Part shown: positions 44,795-54,587 of the stretch, in pieces
Position numbering within the stretch: the first letter of the stretch is position 1
Layout: every line of letters starts with the position of its first letter
Origin: CAZOJJ01 sp964580105
Lineage (GTDB): Bacteria; Bacteroidota; Rhodothermia; Rhodothermales; Rubricoccaceae
DNA length: 64,000 nucleotides
Assembly (NCBI GenBank): GCA_964580105.1
Contig: CAZOJJ010000011.1
Span: forward strand, 1 to 64,000
Direction: 5' to 3'
The notes under the pieces: generated by a model
The model's input: the letters and a program-made list of their open reading frames with translations, nothing else
What the model was told of the DNA's origin: nothing
The model's database searches: none
Position numbers and translations under genes: made by a program

Positions 44795-45321
44795 CCGAGC
44801 GGGTACCGCGCCCGCGTCGCGTACCGCGAGCCCTCCGGGTGCCGCTCGCTCTCTACCAGCCGGAACTCCGTGATCGTAGCTGTGAGCCTCGGAAGGGGGC
44901 GGCGGAGCGCTTTGCCGAGCGCCGTGCGGTCGGGATCGCGGAGGCGGGCCAGCGTGAGGTGGGGGCGGAACGGCCGCATCTCCGGCGCGAAGCCGACCGT
45001 CGCCAGGGCCGCGTTCACCCGTTGATGGAGATCGAGGAGCGCGGGTTCGTCGCGGAGCGTCGCCACGAGGGCGCGCGGGCGGCGCCGGTTCGGGAACACC
45101 GCGAGTCGGTCGGGTTCGAGGGCGACGGGCGCCGCCTCGACCCTGCGCAACGCCTTGGCCGTCGCGGTGGCGCGGTCCTCCTCGACGACGCCCAGGAAGG
45201 CGAGGGTGAGGTGAAGCTGCTCGGGGCGCATCCACCGCACTCCGTCCGCCTCGGCGCGCACGGCAGCGAGGGCGGCTCCCAGCGGGTCGGGCACGGGAAG
45301 GGCGACGAAGAGGCGGGGCAT
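44779..45321 (-). CDS. thpR: RNA 2',3'-cyclic phosphodiesterase (2H family)
   Basis: 180 residues with both HxTx motifs of the 2H phosphoesterase fold: LHLTLAFLG and PHLTLARL. MPRLFVALPVPDPLGAAL and FRLVESERHPEGSRY are typical of the ThpR/LigT branch, which opens 2',3'-cyclic phosphates on tRNA-like ends; physiological substrate in this organism unknown. The start at 45321 matches the family N-terminus. 66 bp downstream of the permease gene on the same strand. Confidence 0.92.
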   Translation of the reverse strand: MPRLFVALPVPDPLGAALAAVRAEADGVRWMRPEQLHLTLAFLGVVEEDRATATAKALRRVEAAPVALEPDRLAVFPNRRRPRALVATLRDEPALLDLHQRVNAALATVGFAPEMRPFRPHLTLARLRDPDRTALGKALRRPLPRLTATITEFRLVESERHPEGSRYATRARYPLGQPSP

Positions 45322-45386
45322 GGATAGGGAAGTAGGCGGTGCGGAAAGGCCCCTCGTCCGCTTCTCCGCCGTCCCAATCTCCGCGC

Positions 45387-46406
45387 CTACACCGGTAGCC
45401 GCGCCGTCCGGCGCAGCAGGACGAGGAAGAACGGTACGCCGCAGATCGCCGTCAGGATGCCGACGGGAAGCTCCTGGCCGGGCAGGACCGTGCGGGCGAC
45501 GAGGTCGGCGAGGAGGAGGAACAGCGCGCCGGTGGCGCACGAGAGCGGCACCAGCCGCCGGTGGCTCGGCCCGACGACGAACCGCACCGCGTGCGGCACG
45601 ATCAGCCCCACGAATCCGATGATTCCGGATGAGGCCACCAGCACGCCCGTCACGGCGGCGGCGAGCACGATCAACCCGCGCTTGAGCGCCTCGACGGGCA
45701 CGCCGAGGGAGCGCGCCGGCTCCTCGCCCGTCAGCAGCGTGTCGAGCGGCCGGGCCAGCAGCCACAGCGCGAGGGTGGCGACGAACGTCCCGAGGAGGGG
45801 GAGGGGGAGCGATTCCCAGCGCGCGCCGGCCAGCGAGCCGAGCAGCCAGAACAGCACCGCCCGGAGCTTGTTGGGGTCGGGCGAGGCGTACGTCACGAAC
45901 GCCGTCACGGCCGCGAGGAACGACGACACGGCCACGCCCGCGAGGAGCAGCCGCGCCACCGAGAGCCGCGCGCCCGTCCGCGCCACGGTGAAGACGACGA
46001 CGAGCGTGCCGAGGGCGCCGAGGAAGGCCGCCAGCGGGAGCGAGAGCGCCCGGCTCAGCAGCGGCGGCAGGAAGCCGAGGTAAAACAGCGAGGCCCCCGC
46101 GCTCGCCCCGCTGGAGACGCCCAGCACGTACGGCTCGGCCAGCGGGTTGCGCACGAGCGCCTGCATCGCCACGCCCATCACGGCAAGGCCGCCGCCGACG
46201 GCCAGCGCCAGCAGCGCCCGCGGCAGCCGGAGTGACCACACGATGGTCCGGGCAACGGGGTCGGAGGCCGTTCCGCCCGGCCCCTCGCGGAGCGCCTGGA
46301 CGACCGTGCCGAGGGGGAGATCCACGCTCCCCAGGGCCAGCGCGGCCAGGAGCGCGGCGACGAGCGCCAGCGCCAGCCCGCCCGCCACGACGAGGGGCCG
46401 CGTCAT
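45387..46406 (-). CDS. FecCD/BtuC-type ABC transporter permease
   Basis: 339 residues, about ten membrane helices. The family signature is present: SLRLPRALLALAVGGGLAVMGVAMQALVRNPLAEPYVLGVSSGASAGASLFYLGF, then LLLAGVAVSSFLAAVTAFVTY and GFVGLIVPHAVRFVVGPSHRRLVPLS. It imports siderophores, haem or cobalamin with the binding protein encoded just upstream (4-bp ATGA overlap). The ATP-binding subunit is not adjacent. A B12 substrate is attractive because IcmF needs cobalamin, but this is inference. Confidence 0.9.
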   Translation of the reverse strand: MTRPLVVAGGLALALVAALLAALALGSVDLPLGTVVQALREGPGGTASDPVARTIVWSLRLPRALLALAVGGGLAVMGVAMQALVRNPLAEPYVLGVSSGASAGASLFYLGFLPPLLSRALSLPLAAFLGALGTLVVVFTVARTGARLSVARLLLAGVAVSSFLAAVTAFVTYASPDPNKLRAVLFWLLGSLAGARWESLPLPLLGTFVATLALWLLARPLDTLLTGEEPARSLGVPVEALKRGLIVLAAAVTGVLVASSGIIGFVGLIVPHAVRFVVGPSHRRLVPLSCATGALFLLLADLVARTVLPGQELPVGILTAICGVPFFLVLLRRTARLPV

Positions 46407-47329
46407 GATCCGGCAGCCGGATGAAGGAGCGCCGCCAGCCGGGCGATGCCCTCCGCGAGGCGGGGACCCGGGCGGCTCAGCAAGTCCGGGTCGAAACCGT
46501 ACACGCGGCCCTCCGCGACGGCCGGGACGAGCGTCCACGTAGGGTGGTGGTCGAGGAGCCGGGCCGGGTCGTAATCCCAGCCGGCGAGCACGACGATCAC
46601 CTCGGGCGCGGCCTCCAGGACCCACTCGTCGCTGAGGACGGGCGCGGCGCCGCCGAAGGCGTCCGTGAGGTTGTCGCCCCCGGCTAGCCGGACGGCCTCG
46701 CTGGCGTACGACTCGCGGCCGAAGGCGTAGAGCGTTTCGTCGCCTACGAGCAGGAGCGTACGCGGCGGAGCCAGGTCCGCCACCGCCTGCACGACGCTGT
46801 CGAGGCGCGCCTCGAACGCCGCCGCCGCCGCCTCGGCGTTCACGTGGAGGAGGGCGCCGAGCGTGCGCATCGCGGCGGGCACGTCGGCCACCTCGTCGAA
46901 CGAGAAGAAGTACGTCGGGAGGCCGAGGCGGGCGAAGGGCTCGGCGTCGGCCGGGCTGTTGATCTGGTCCGTCGCCAGCAGCAGGTCGGGCTCCAGCGCC
47001 ACGACGCCCTCGGGCTCCAGCGGAAACGTCGAGAACGAAGGCAGGTCGAGGACGGCCTCGGGGAAGGTGTCCGACTGGCTTCGCCCGACCAGCCGGTCGC
47101 CCGCGCCGACGGCGTAGAGCATCTCCGTCAGGTTCGGGGCGAGGGAGAGGATGCGGCGCGGGGGACTCGGGAGGGTGACCGTCCGTCCGAGCGCGTCGGT
47201 AACGGTCGTGTCGGAAGCAGGAGGATCCGCCCGTGGTGGGGAATCCTTCGGGCCGCAGCCGAGGCCGAGGAGCAGCGCGGCCGCCGAAAACACGCAGAAG
47301 GTCGAAAACACGCAGAAGAGGGAGCGCAC
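46403..47329 (-). CDS. ABC transporter substrate-binding lipoprotein, BtuF-like
   Basis: 308 residues; lipoprotein signal ending LLLGLGC. The periplasmic-binding domain is of the helical-backbone (BtuF/FhuD) kind: TDALGRTVTLPSPPRRILSLAPNLTEMLYAVGAGDRLVGRSQSDTFPEAV, PDLLLATDQINSPADAEPFARLGLPTYFF, LYAFGRESYASEAVRLAGGDNLTDAFGGAAPVLSDEWVLEAAPEVIVV. The N-terminal CVFSTFCVFS comes from a short direct repeat (aaacacgcagaa twice). No cobalamin riboswitch fits in the 75-base gap before the divergent lipid-kinase gene. Coupled to the permease gene. Confidence 0.88.
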   Translation of the reverse strand: MRSLFCVFSTFCVFSAAALLLGLGCGPKDSPPRADPPASDTTVTDALGRTVTLPSPPRRILSLAPNLTEMLYAVGAGDRLVGRSQSDTFPEAVLDLPSFSTFPLEPEGVVALEPDLLLATDQINSPADAEPFARLGLPTYFFSFDEVADVPAAMRTLGALLHVNAEAAAAAFEARLDSVVQAVADLAPPRTLLLVGDETLYAFGRESYASEAVRLAGGDNLTDAFGGAAPVLSDEWVLEAAPEVIVVLAGWDYDPARLLDHHPTWTLVPAVAEGRVYGFDPDLLSRPGPRLAEGIARLAALLHPAAGS

Positions 47330-47404
47330 GGAGCGGAGGGGGCGAGCGTTTCGTTCCGTAACTTACGCCGGGGCGTTCCCGAGGCGGGTGCCCCTTTTCG
47401 CTCC

Positions 47405-48439
47405 ATGCGGTACGCCTTCCTCCTCAACCCCGCCGCCCAGAACCACCACGCCGGCCGGCGCCGGCCGGCGCTGGAAGCGGCGCTGCGCGCCGAAGGCGTG
47501 GCCTTCACCCTGGTCGAGACGGTGGCGCCGGGCCACGCCGAGCGCCTCGCCCGCGAGGCCGCCGCCGAGCACGACGTGGTCGTGGCCGTGGGCGGTGACG
47601 GGACCATCCACGAGGTCGCGCGGGGCGTCTTCGGCACCGGCGCCCGCATGGGCGTGCTCCCCCTCGGAACCGGCAACGACTTCGCCCACGCCATCGGGAT
47701 GCCCGACGACCTCGGCGCGGCCGTGCGGGCGCTGCTCGCGGCCGAGCCGGTGCCGGTGGATGTGGGCCGCGTACGCTGGCAGGAACGCGCCGATGGCGGC
47801 GCCTTCGCCACGCACGAGGCGCTCTTCACCAACTGCCTCGGCACGGGCTTCGACGCCCTCGCGGCGCGCGGGGCGCAGCGGTTCAAGTTCCTCGGCGGGC
47901 GCACGGCCTACCTCGCCGCCGTCCTCCGGTCGCTGTGGCTCTGGCGGCAGCCCGTCGCCACGATCACGCTCCAGACGGCGATGGAGCCCGAACCGGTCCT
48001 CGCCGCCGCCGAGGTGGGTGGGGCGGCGCAGGCCGAGCCGGCCCGCCTCGGCCTGCCGCCCGGCGAGGGCGAGGCGCTCCACGACGGCCGCTTCTTCCTC
48101 GTCGAGGTCGGCAACGGCTTCTCCGTCGGCGGCGGCTTCCTGCTGACGCCCGACGCCGTGGTGGACGACGGCCTGCTCGACGTGTGCCTCGTGGACCGCG
48201 TCTCGACGAAGCGTGTGCTCCAGGTGCTGCCCAAGGCGTTCACGGGCGCGCACGTGTGCGAGCCCGAGGTCACGATCCGCCGGGCGCGGCGCGTCACGAT
48301 CCGCTCCGAGGCCCCGCTGCCCGTCCAGGCCGACGGCGAGAACCTGACCGTCGGCGCGCGGGTGATCGACGTGGAGGTGATCCCCGGCGCGCTTTCCCTT
48401 CTGGCCCCCCGAATTCGCCGCCCCGAACTCCACGCCTAG
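47405..48439 (+). CDS. Diacylglycerol/lipid kinase family protein (YegS/BmrU type)
   Basis: 344 residues. The DAGK catalytic domain is clear: RYAFLLNPAAQNHHAGRR, VVVAVGGDGTIHEVARG, MGVLPLGTGNDFAHAIGMP, followed by LFTNCLGTGFDALAA and a C-terminal beta-domain with NGFSVGGGFLLTPDAVVDDGLLDVCLVD and PLPVQADGENL. Phosphorylates diacylglycerol, sphingoid bases or similar membrane lipids; the true substrate is unknown. An inserted Ala/Glu-rich loop (AMEPEPVLAAAEVGG...) between strands is unusual. The start at 47405 is the family start; a TAACTT box is 46 bases upstream. Confidence 0.9.
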   Translation: MRYAFLLNPAAQNHHAGRRRPALEAALRAEGVAFTLVETVAPGHAERLAREAAAEHDVVVAVGGDGTIHEVARGVFGTGARMGVLPLGTGNDFAHAIGMPDDLGAAVRALLAAEPVPVDVGRVRWQERADGGAFATHEALFTNCLGTGFDALAARGAQRFKFLGGRTAYLAAVLRSLWLWRQPVATITLQTAMEPEPVLAAAEVGGAAQAEPARLGLPPGEGEALHDGRFFLVEVGNGFSVGGGFLLTPDAVVDDGLLDVCLVDRVSTKRVLQVLPKAFTGAHVCEPEVTIRRARRVTIRSEAPLPVQADGENLTVGARVIDVEVIPGALSLLAPRIRRPELHA

Positions 48440-48459
48440 CCCGCGCGGTTGGCCGCCCG

Positions 48460-48465
48460 TACTTT
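48460..48465 (+). promoter_or_regulatory. TACTTT -7-like box for the NtrC-type regulator
   Basis: gTACTTTccgg lies 35 bases before the ATG and is identical to the box before the STAS gene (19780-19785). No matching -33 TTTG was found. Confidence 0.3.
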
Positions 48466-48494
48466 CCGGTCCGCCCCGAACCCCTCCGTCCCCC

Positions 48495-49886
<1,392 letters not shown>

Positions 49887-49896
49887 GAACCGGGAA

Positions 49897-49956
49897 GTGA
49901 GAAGGATGAAGTAAGAAGGAGTGCCGAGAGCACCTCTCTCACTTCGGCCTTCTCAC
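49897..49956. promoter_or_regulatory. Purine/pyrimidine hairpin in the deoC leader
   Basis: gtgagaaggatgaagt (49897-49912) pairs with acttcggccttctcac (49941-49956) at 14 of 16 positions. The right arm lies directly before the deoC ATG and the left arm just after the previous gene, so it could be a terminator or a leader element. The core gaagtgagaaggatg recurs at 1364-1378. Confidence 0.5.
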
Positions 49957-49968
49957 GTCGACCTTTCC

Positions 49969-50838
49969 ATGAACGCTTCCGACCGCCAGGCCCTCCGGGA
50001 CGCGCTCACCCGGACGTACGGCTCGCCGCACGACGGCGAGCAGGTGCGCGGCGGGTGCCGCCCCGAGCAGCAGCGAGGGCTCGAACGCCTGGTGGACGCC
50101 GGGGCCGGCCGCCTCGGTGTCCGCGCCGACCGCCTGCCGTCCGACCCCCTCGGCCTCGACGCCTGCCGCCTCGCCCCGCCCATCGCCCGGCTCATCGACC
50201 ACACCGTGCTCAAGCCGGAGACGACGGCGGCCGACATCGAGCGGCTTTGCGCCGAGGCGCGCGAGCACTGCTTCGCGAGCGTGTGCGTGAGCCCGGTCTG
50301 GGTGCCCCTGGCCGCGCGCCACCTCCACGGCGCGATCCCGATGGTCTGCACCGTGATCGGCTTTCCGCACGGCGCCAGCCGCACGCCGGTCAAGGCCTTC
50401 GAGACGGAGATGGCCGTCCGCGACGGCGCCTCCGAGATCGACATGGTCCTCGCCATCGGGCTGCTCAAGAGCCAGCGCTACGACGAGGTCGAGGCCGACA
50501 TCCGCGCCGTCGTCGAGGCCGCGCAGGGACGCACAGTGAAGGTCATCCTCGAAACCGCGCTGCTGACCGACGAGGAGAAGGTGATCGCGTGCGTGCTGAG
50601 CCAGAACGCGGGCGCCGGCTTCGTCAAGACCTCGACCGGCTTCGCCTCGCACGGCGCCACGCCGGAGGACATCGCGCTGATGCGCCGCGTCGTGGGCGAC
50701 CGGATGGGCGTCAAGGCCTCCGGCGGCATCCGCTCGGCCGACGACGCCGTGACGATGGTCGAGCACGGGGCCACCCGCCTCGGCGCCAGCGCGGGCGTGG
50801 CTATCTTGAAAGGGCTCACCTCCGACGCCGCCTACTAG
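49969..50838 (+). CDS. deoC: Deoxyribose-phosphate aldolase
   Basis: Splits 2-deoxyribose-5-phosphate to glyceraldehyde-3-phosphate and acetaldehyde. 289 residues; the Schiff-base lysine is K220 (GAGFVKTSTGF), with the second conserved lysine in GVKASGGIRS. IARLIDHTVLKPETTAADIERLCAEAREH, VCVSPVWVPLAARHL, VCTVIGFPHGASRTPVKAFE and EIDMVLAIGLLKS are standard. An N-terminal extension of ~65 residues (MNASDRQALRDALTRTYG...) precedes the ~220-residue core. The ATG at 49969 follows the hairpin leader. A lipoprotein gene starts 22 bp downstream. Confidence 0.95.
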   Translation: MNASDRQALRDALTRTYGSPHDGEQVRGGCRPEQQRGLERLVDAGAGRLGVRADRLPSDPLGLDACRLAPPIARLIDHTVLKPETTAADIERLCAEAREHCFASVCVSPVWVPLAARHLHGAIPMVCTVIGFPHGASRTPVKAFETEMAVRDGASEIDMVLAIGLLKSQRYDEVEADIRAVVEAAQGRTVKVILETALLTDEEKVIACVLSQNAGAGFVKTSTGFASHGATPEDIALMRRVVGDRMGVKASGGIRSADDAVTMVEHGATRLGASAGVAILKGLTSDAAY

Positions 50839-50860
50839 AGGGTAGTGACATTCTAGCGCC

Positions 50861-51385
50861 ATGCGCTTCGCCGTACTCCTCGCTTTCGTGCTGGCATTGG
50901 CCGCGTGCGCGGGCCCGTCCGGCACCACCCGCCCGTCGGGTGACGACGACCCGCCTCCGCCGACGGAGCCGGGGTATCCGGCGTACGAGACGTTCGACCC
51001 CTCCGGCTACGACGTCCACCCGGCGCGGCCCGCTCGGCCCATTGAGCACGACGTACCCGCGCGGCTGATGGAGGGCCGCGTGGAGGTGCCGGCCGACGAC
51101 GTCGAGCGCGAGGTGGACGGGTTCCGCATCCAGGTCTTCTCGGGCGAGGACCGCCGCGCCGCCGAGGGCGTCCGCGCCGAGGCCGACGCCTGGGCGCGCG
51201 ACGTGCGCGGCCAGGACGACGCACTCCGCAACCTGGAGTCGGACGTCCTCTACCAGCAGCCGTACTACCGCGTGCGGATCGGGGCGTTCGAGTACCGCGA
51301 CGAGGCCGAAGCGGCGCTCGCGTTCGTCCGCCAGCGGTTTCCCGAAGCGTTCATCGTGCCCGACCGGGTGACGATCCGGGAATAA
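50861..51385 (+). CDS. SPOR-domain lipoprotein
   Basis: 174 residues. A lipoprotein signal (MRFAVLLAFVLALAAC) is followed by a Pro/Gly-rich linker and a C-terminal SPOR-like domain (~90-174: GFRIQVFSGEDRRAAEGVRAEADAWARD, YYRVRIGAFEYRDEAEAALAFVRQRFPEAFIVPD). SPOR domains bind denuded peptidoglycan at septa. The role here is otherwise unknown. It is convergent with ppgK (6-bp gap) and probably co-transcribed with deoC. Confidence 0.88.
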   Translation: MRFAVLLAFVLALAACAGPSGTTRPSGDDDPPPPTEPGYPAYETFDPSGYDVHPARPARPIEHDVPARLMEGRVEVPADDVEREVDGFRIQVFSGEDRRAAEGVRAEADAWARDVRGQDDALRNLESDVLYQQPYYRVRIGAFEYRDEAEAALAFVRQRFPEAFIVPDRVTIRE

Positions 51386-51391
51386 GCCCGC

Positions 51392-52189
51392 TCAGGGCGC
51401 CGCCTTTTTCTTCGTCACGAGCTTGCGGGGGATCTGCGCCCGCGCCGCCAGCGCCGCGCCGACGATGCCCGCCTCGTTGCTGAGCGCGGCCGGGACGATC
51501 GGCGCCCGCGTCGCCAGCAGGTGGCCGAACTCCGCCCACCGCTCCGGCCGGCTCACGCCGCCGCCCACGATGATGAGGTCGGGGGAGAGGAGGAACTCGA
51601 TGTGGTCGAGGACGGGCTGGAGCCGCTTCGTCGCCCACTTTTCCCAGCGCATCCCCTTGGCCTCGCGGACGCGGTCCGAAGCGTGGTGCTCGGCGATCTT
51701 CTTGCCGAACTGGAGGTGGCCGAACTCCGTGTTGGGCACCAGTTTGCCGTCGAGGAAGAGCGCGCTGCCGATCCCGGTCCCGATGGTCAGCATCAGCGTG
51801 ACGCCCTTCCGGCCCCTCCCGGCCCCGTACTTCATCTCCGCGAGGCCGGCCGCGTCGGCGTCGTTCATGACGGCGACGAGGCAGCCGGTGGCCTTTTTGA
51901 ACCGCCGCGCGGCCGGCGTCCCGATCCAGCTGGGGTCGATGTTCGCCGCCGTCTCGACGACGCCCTTGCGCACGCGCGCCGGAACGGTGCAGCCGATGGG
52001 GCCGGACCACCCGAAGTGCCGCGCAATCTCGGCGACGGTTTTCGCGACGGCCTTCGGCGTGGCGGGGTGCGGCGTGGGGATGCGGTAGCGGTCCGTGAGG
52101 AGCGCACCCGTCTTGAGGTTGACGGGCGCGCCTTTGACCCCCGATCCGCCGATGTCTACGCCGAGGGCGCGGTTGAGTCGCTTGGGCAT
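51392..52189 (-). CDS. ppgK: Polyphosphate glucokinase
   Basis: ROK-fold kinase that phosphorylates glucose with polyphosphate (often also ATP). 265 residues: the phosphate loop LGVDIGGSGVKGAPV, PTPHPATPKAVAKTVAEIARHF, GPIGCTVPARVRKGVV, VAVMNDADAAGLAEMKYGAG, and TLMLTIGTGIGSALFLDGKLVPNTEFGHLQF. A Lys-rich C-terminus is typical. Last gene of a minus-strand set osmC-egtB-egtD-ppgK, 27 bp after egtD. Links the polyphosphate enzymes PPK1/PPK2 to glycolysis. Confidence 0.92.
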   Translation of the reverse strand: MPKRLNRALGVDIGGSGVKGAPVNLKTGALLTDRYRIPTPHPATPKAVAKTVAEIARHFGWSGPIGCTVPARVRKGVVETAANIDPSWIGTPAARRFKKATGCLVAVMNDADAAGLAEMKYGAGRGRKGVTLMLTIGTGIGSALFLDGKLVPNTEFGHLQFGKKIAEHHASDRVREAKGMRWEKWATKRLQPVLDHIEFLLSPDLIIVGGGVSRPERWAEFGHLLATRAPIVPAALSNEAGIVGAALAARAQIPRKLVTKKKAAP

Positions 52190-52216
52190 GGAAGCAACGG
52201 AGAGGTCGGCGCCCGG

Positions 52217-53176
52217 TCAGGAGGGGGCGACGGAGAAGTAGAGGAGGCTGAACCAGCCGCGTCCGTTGGTCCACTCCCGCTCCAGCCGCAGCCCGGCCGG
52301 CTCGGCCAGCGCGGCGAGCTCGCCGGGGGCGTACTTGTAGGAGTTCTCGGTGTGGATCGAGTCGCCCGCTTCGAAATCGAAGGAGCGCCCGCCGATATGC
52401 ACCGTCTGCGGCCGGGTGCTGACGAGGTGCATTTCGACCCGTCCCGCCTCGGCGTCGTAGTGGGCGCGGTGGGCCCAGGCGCCGAGGTCGAAGTCGGCGC
52501 CGAGTTCGCGGTTGAGGCGGGCGAGCAGGTTGCGGTTGAAGGCGGCCGTGACGCCCTCGGGGTCGTTGTAGGCCCGCTCCAGGACGGCCACGTCCTTCTT
52601 GCGGTCCACGCCGAGTAGGAGGCCGCCGCCCGGTCCCGCCACGTCGGCGATCTGGGCGAGGAAGCGCCGGGCCTCCTCGGGCTCGAAGTTGCCGATGGTC
52701 GAGCCGGGGAAGAACACGACGCGCTTGCGGCGTTTTTCCGGATCGTCCGGGAGCGAGAGCGGCCTCGTGTAGTCGGCCGCGACGGGCTCGATGCGGAGGC
52801 GGGGGTAGTCGGCTCGCAGCGCCTCGGCCGTCGCCTCCAGGTGCTCGGCGGAGATGTCGATGGGCACGTAGGCGGCGAGGTCCGGAAGGGCGTCGAGGAG
52901 GAGGCGCGTCTTCGTGCTCGACCCGCTCCCGTATTCGATCAGCACCACGCCCGGCCCGACCACCTCGGCGATCTCGCCGAGGTGGGCCTCCAGGATGCCG
53001 ACCTCGGTGCGCGTGGGGTAGTAGGCGTCGAGCGCCGTGATCCGGTCGAAGAGGCGGGAGCCCTCCTCGTCGTAGAAGTACTTGCTCGGGAGCGACGGCG
53101 GCGAGGCCGAGAGCCCGGTGAGCACGTCGCGGAGGAGCGCGGCCGGTTCCGTCGTCGTGGGCGGAGAGGCGGGCAT
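52217..53176 (-). CDS. egtD: L-histidine N-alpha-methyltransferase
   Basis: Trimethylates histidine to hercynine, first step of ergothioneine synthesis. 319 residues. Family motifs: LPSKYFYDEEGSRLFDRITALDAYYPTRTEVGIL, LIEYGSGSSTKTRLLLDAL (SAM site), YVPIDISAEHL, FFPGSTIGNFEPEEARRFL, LLGVDRKKDVAVLERAYNDPEGVTAAFN, DSIHTENSYKY. It follows egtB by 3 bp on the same strand. EgtC and EgtE are not in the window. Confidence 0.95.
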   Translation of the reverse strand: MPASPPTTTEPAALLRDVLTGLSASPPSLPSKYFYDEEGSRLFDRITALDAYYPTRTEVGILEAHLGEIAEVVGPGVVLIEYGSGSSTKTRLLLDALPDLAAYVPIDISAEHLEATAEALRADYPRLRIEPVAADYTRPLSLPDDPEKRRKRVVFFPGSTIGNFEPEEARRFLAQIADVAGPGGGLLLGVDRKKDVAVLERAYNDPEGVTAAFNRNLLARLNRELGADFDLGAWAHRAHYDAEAGRVEMHLVSTRPQTVHIGGRSFDFEAGDSIHTENSYKYAPGELAALAEPAGLRLEREWTNGRGWFSLLYFSVAPS

Positions 53177-53179
53177 CGC

Positions 53180-54517
53180 TCAGAGGCTCCGGGCGAGGCG
53201 GAGGCCCGTGAACTGCCAGGTGGAGGCCGGGTGGAAGAAGTTGCGGTACGTCGGCCGGATGTGCGTGCGGCTGGTGGCGCACGAGCCGCCGCGCAGGACG
53301 AACTGCCCGCTCATCCACTTTCCGTTGTATTCGCCGAGGGCGCCGTCGCCGGGGCGGTAGCCGGGGTAGGCCGTGTAGGCGCTGTGCGTCCATTCCCACG
53401 CCTCGCCGTACATCTGGAGGAGGCGCGGCGTCGAGGCGCCGTCGCCTTGCGCGAGCGGCTCGGCCGGTGCCGGGTGCAGGCGGCCGTCCTCAACGAAGTG
53501 CCCCTCGGGGAGCCCGAGGCCGCCCCAGACGGTGCGGGCGGCGGCCTCCCACTCGAACTCGCTCGGGAGGCGCGCCCCGGCCCACTGGTGGGCCGCCCAG
53601 CGGGCGAAGGCGTCGGCCTCGAAGTAGGAGAGGTGGGTGACGGGCTCGTTCGGATCCACGGGCCGCATCCCGGCCAGCGTGAAGTGCCACCATGCACCGT
53701 CCCGGCGCTCCCAGTAGAACGGCCCGGTCCACCCTTCGGCCTCGACCGTCGCCCAGCCCTCGGAGAGCCAGAGCGGCGCGGCGCGGTAGCCGCCGTCCTC
53801 GATGAACGCCATGAACTCGCCGCAGGTGACGAGCCGGTGACCGAGGGCGAAGGGCTCGACGAAGGCCCGGTGGCGCGGCCCCTCGTTGTCGAAGAAGAAG
53901 CGGTCGCGGCTCGTCCGGCCGCCCGCGCGGGCGCCGATCTCGTGGAGGCCGCCCGCGTGCTCGACCCACTGGAGCGGCCCGGGATCGAGGCTCGCGATGT
54001 CCGGCCGCTCGCGGTAGACGGGGCGCAGCGGGTTGACCGAGAACACGTGCTTGATGTCGGTCAGCATCAGTTCCTGGTGCTGCTGCTCGTGGTTGCGCCC
54101 GACCTCGATCACGTCGGCGACCTCGGGGTGCTCGGCCTCGTCGAAGTCGTCGAGGAAGCGGAGCATGGCCTCGTCCACGGCGCGGCGGAAGGCGAAGACC
54201 TCCTCGACCGTCGGGCGCGAGAGGTAGCCGCGCTGGGCGCGGCAGTGGCGCTCCCCGGCCTGCACGTAGTACGAGTTGAAGAGGTACGGGTAGCGCGCAT
54301 CGTAGAGCGCGTAGCCCGGGGCGTATTCCTTGAGGACGAACGTCTCCCAGAACCACGTCGTGTGCGCGAGGTGCCACTTGGTCGGGCTCACGTCGGTCAT
54401 CGACTGAACGACGTAGTCCTCGGTGGCGAGGGGCGCGCAGAGGGACTCGGTGAAGGCGCGGACGGCGGTGAAGCGCTCGGCCAGCGTGGCGGCCGGAGGG
54501 GCGGCGACGGCAGACAT
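53180..54517 (-). CDS. egtB: Ergothioneine sulfoxide synthase
   Basis: Iron enzyme that couples hercynine with gamma-glutamylcysteine or cysteine and oxygen to the sulfoxide. 445 residues. An N-terminal DinB-like domain supplies the iron ligands (HLAHTTWFWETFVL and HEQQHQE), and the C-terminal FGE-sulfatase domain runs from VTCGEFMAFIEDGGYR through LPSEFEWEAAAR and MYGEAWEWTHSAYTAYPGY to FVLRGGSCATSRTHIRPTYRNFF. The active-site cluster suits EgtB rather than formylglycine enzyme. Co-directional with egtD; no egtA, egtC or egtE nearby, so the sulfur donor is open. Confidence 0.95.
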   Translation of the reverse strand: MSAVAAPPAATLAERFTAVRAFTESLCAPLATEDYVVQSMTDVSPTKWHLAHTTWFWETFVLKEYAPGYALYDARYPYLFNSYYVQAGERHCRAQRGYLSRPTVEEVFAFRRAVDEAMLRFLDDFDEAEHPEVADVIEVGRNHEQQHQELMLTDIKHVFSVNPLRPVYRERPDIASLDPGPLQWVEHAGGLHEIGARAGGRTSRDRFFFDNEGPRHRAFVEPFALGHRLVTCGEFMAFIEDGGYRAAPLWLSEGWATVEAEGWTGPFYWERRDGAWWHFTLAGMRPVDPNEPVTHLSYFEADAFARWAAHQWAGARLPSEFEWEAAARTVWGGLGLPEGHFVEDGRLHPAPAEPLAQGDGASTPRLLQMYGEAWEWTHSAYTAYPGYRPGDGALGEYNGKWMSGQFVLRGGSCATSRTHIRPTYRNFFHPASTWQFTGLRLARSL

Positions 54518-54587
54518 ACGGGTAGCGTGCGGGGGGAGGGGCGAGGGCTCTACGCGGAAGCGCGAACCGGGTTCGGCCGGCCGCGCG

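Noticed and set aside
39000..45235. Very long minus-strand frames antisense to cphA and the Mur-ligase gene
   Set aside because: Both plus-strand genes have complete family motifs; the antisense products are low-complexity.
43786..45327. Frame starting at the first ATG of the 19-bp duplication
   Set aside because: It runs out of frame through the M28 peptidase and into the antisense of thpR; the second ATG (43805) gives the full peptidase.
47330..47404. Cobalamin riboswitch ahead of the BtuF-like gene
   Set aside because: The gap is only 75 bases and shows no B12-box-like conserved core.
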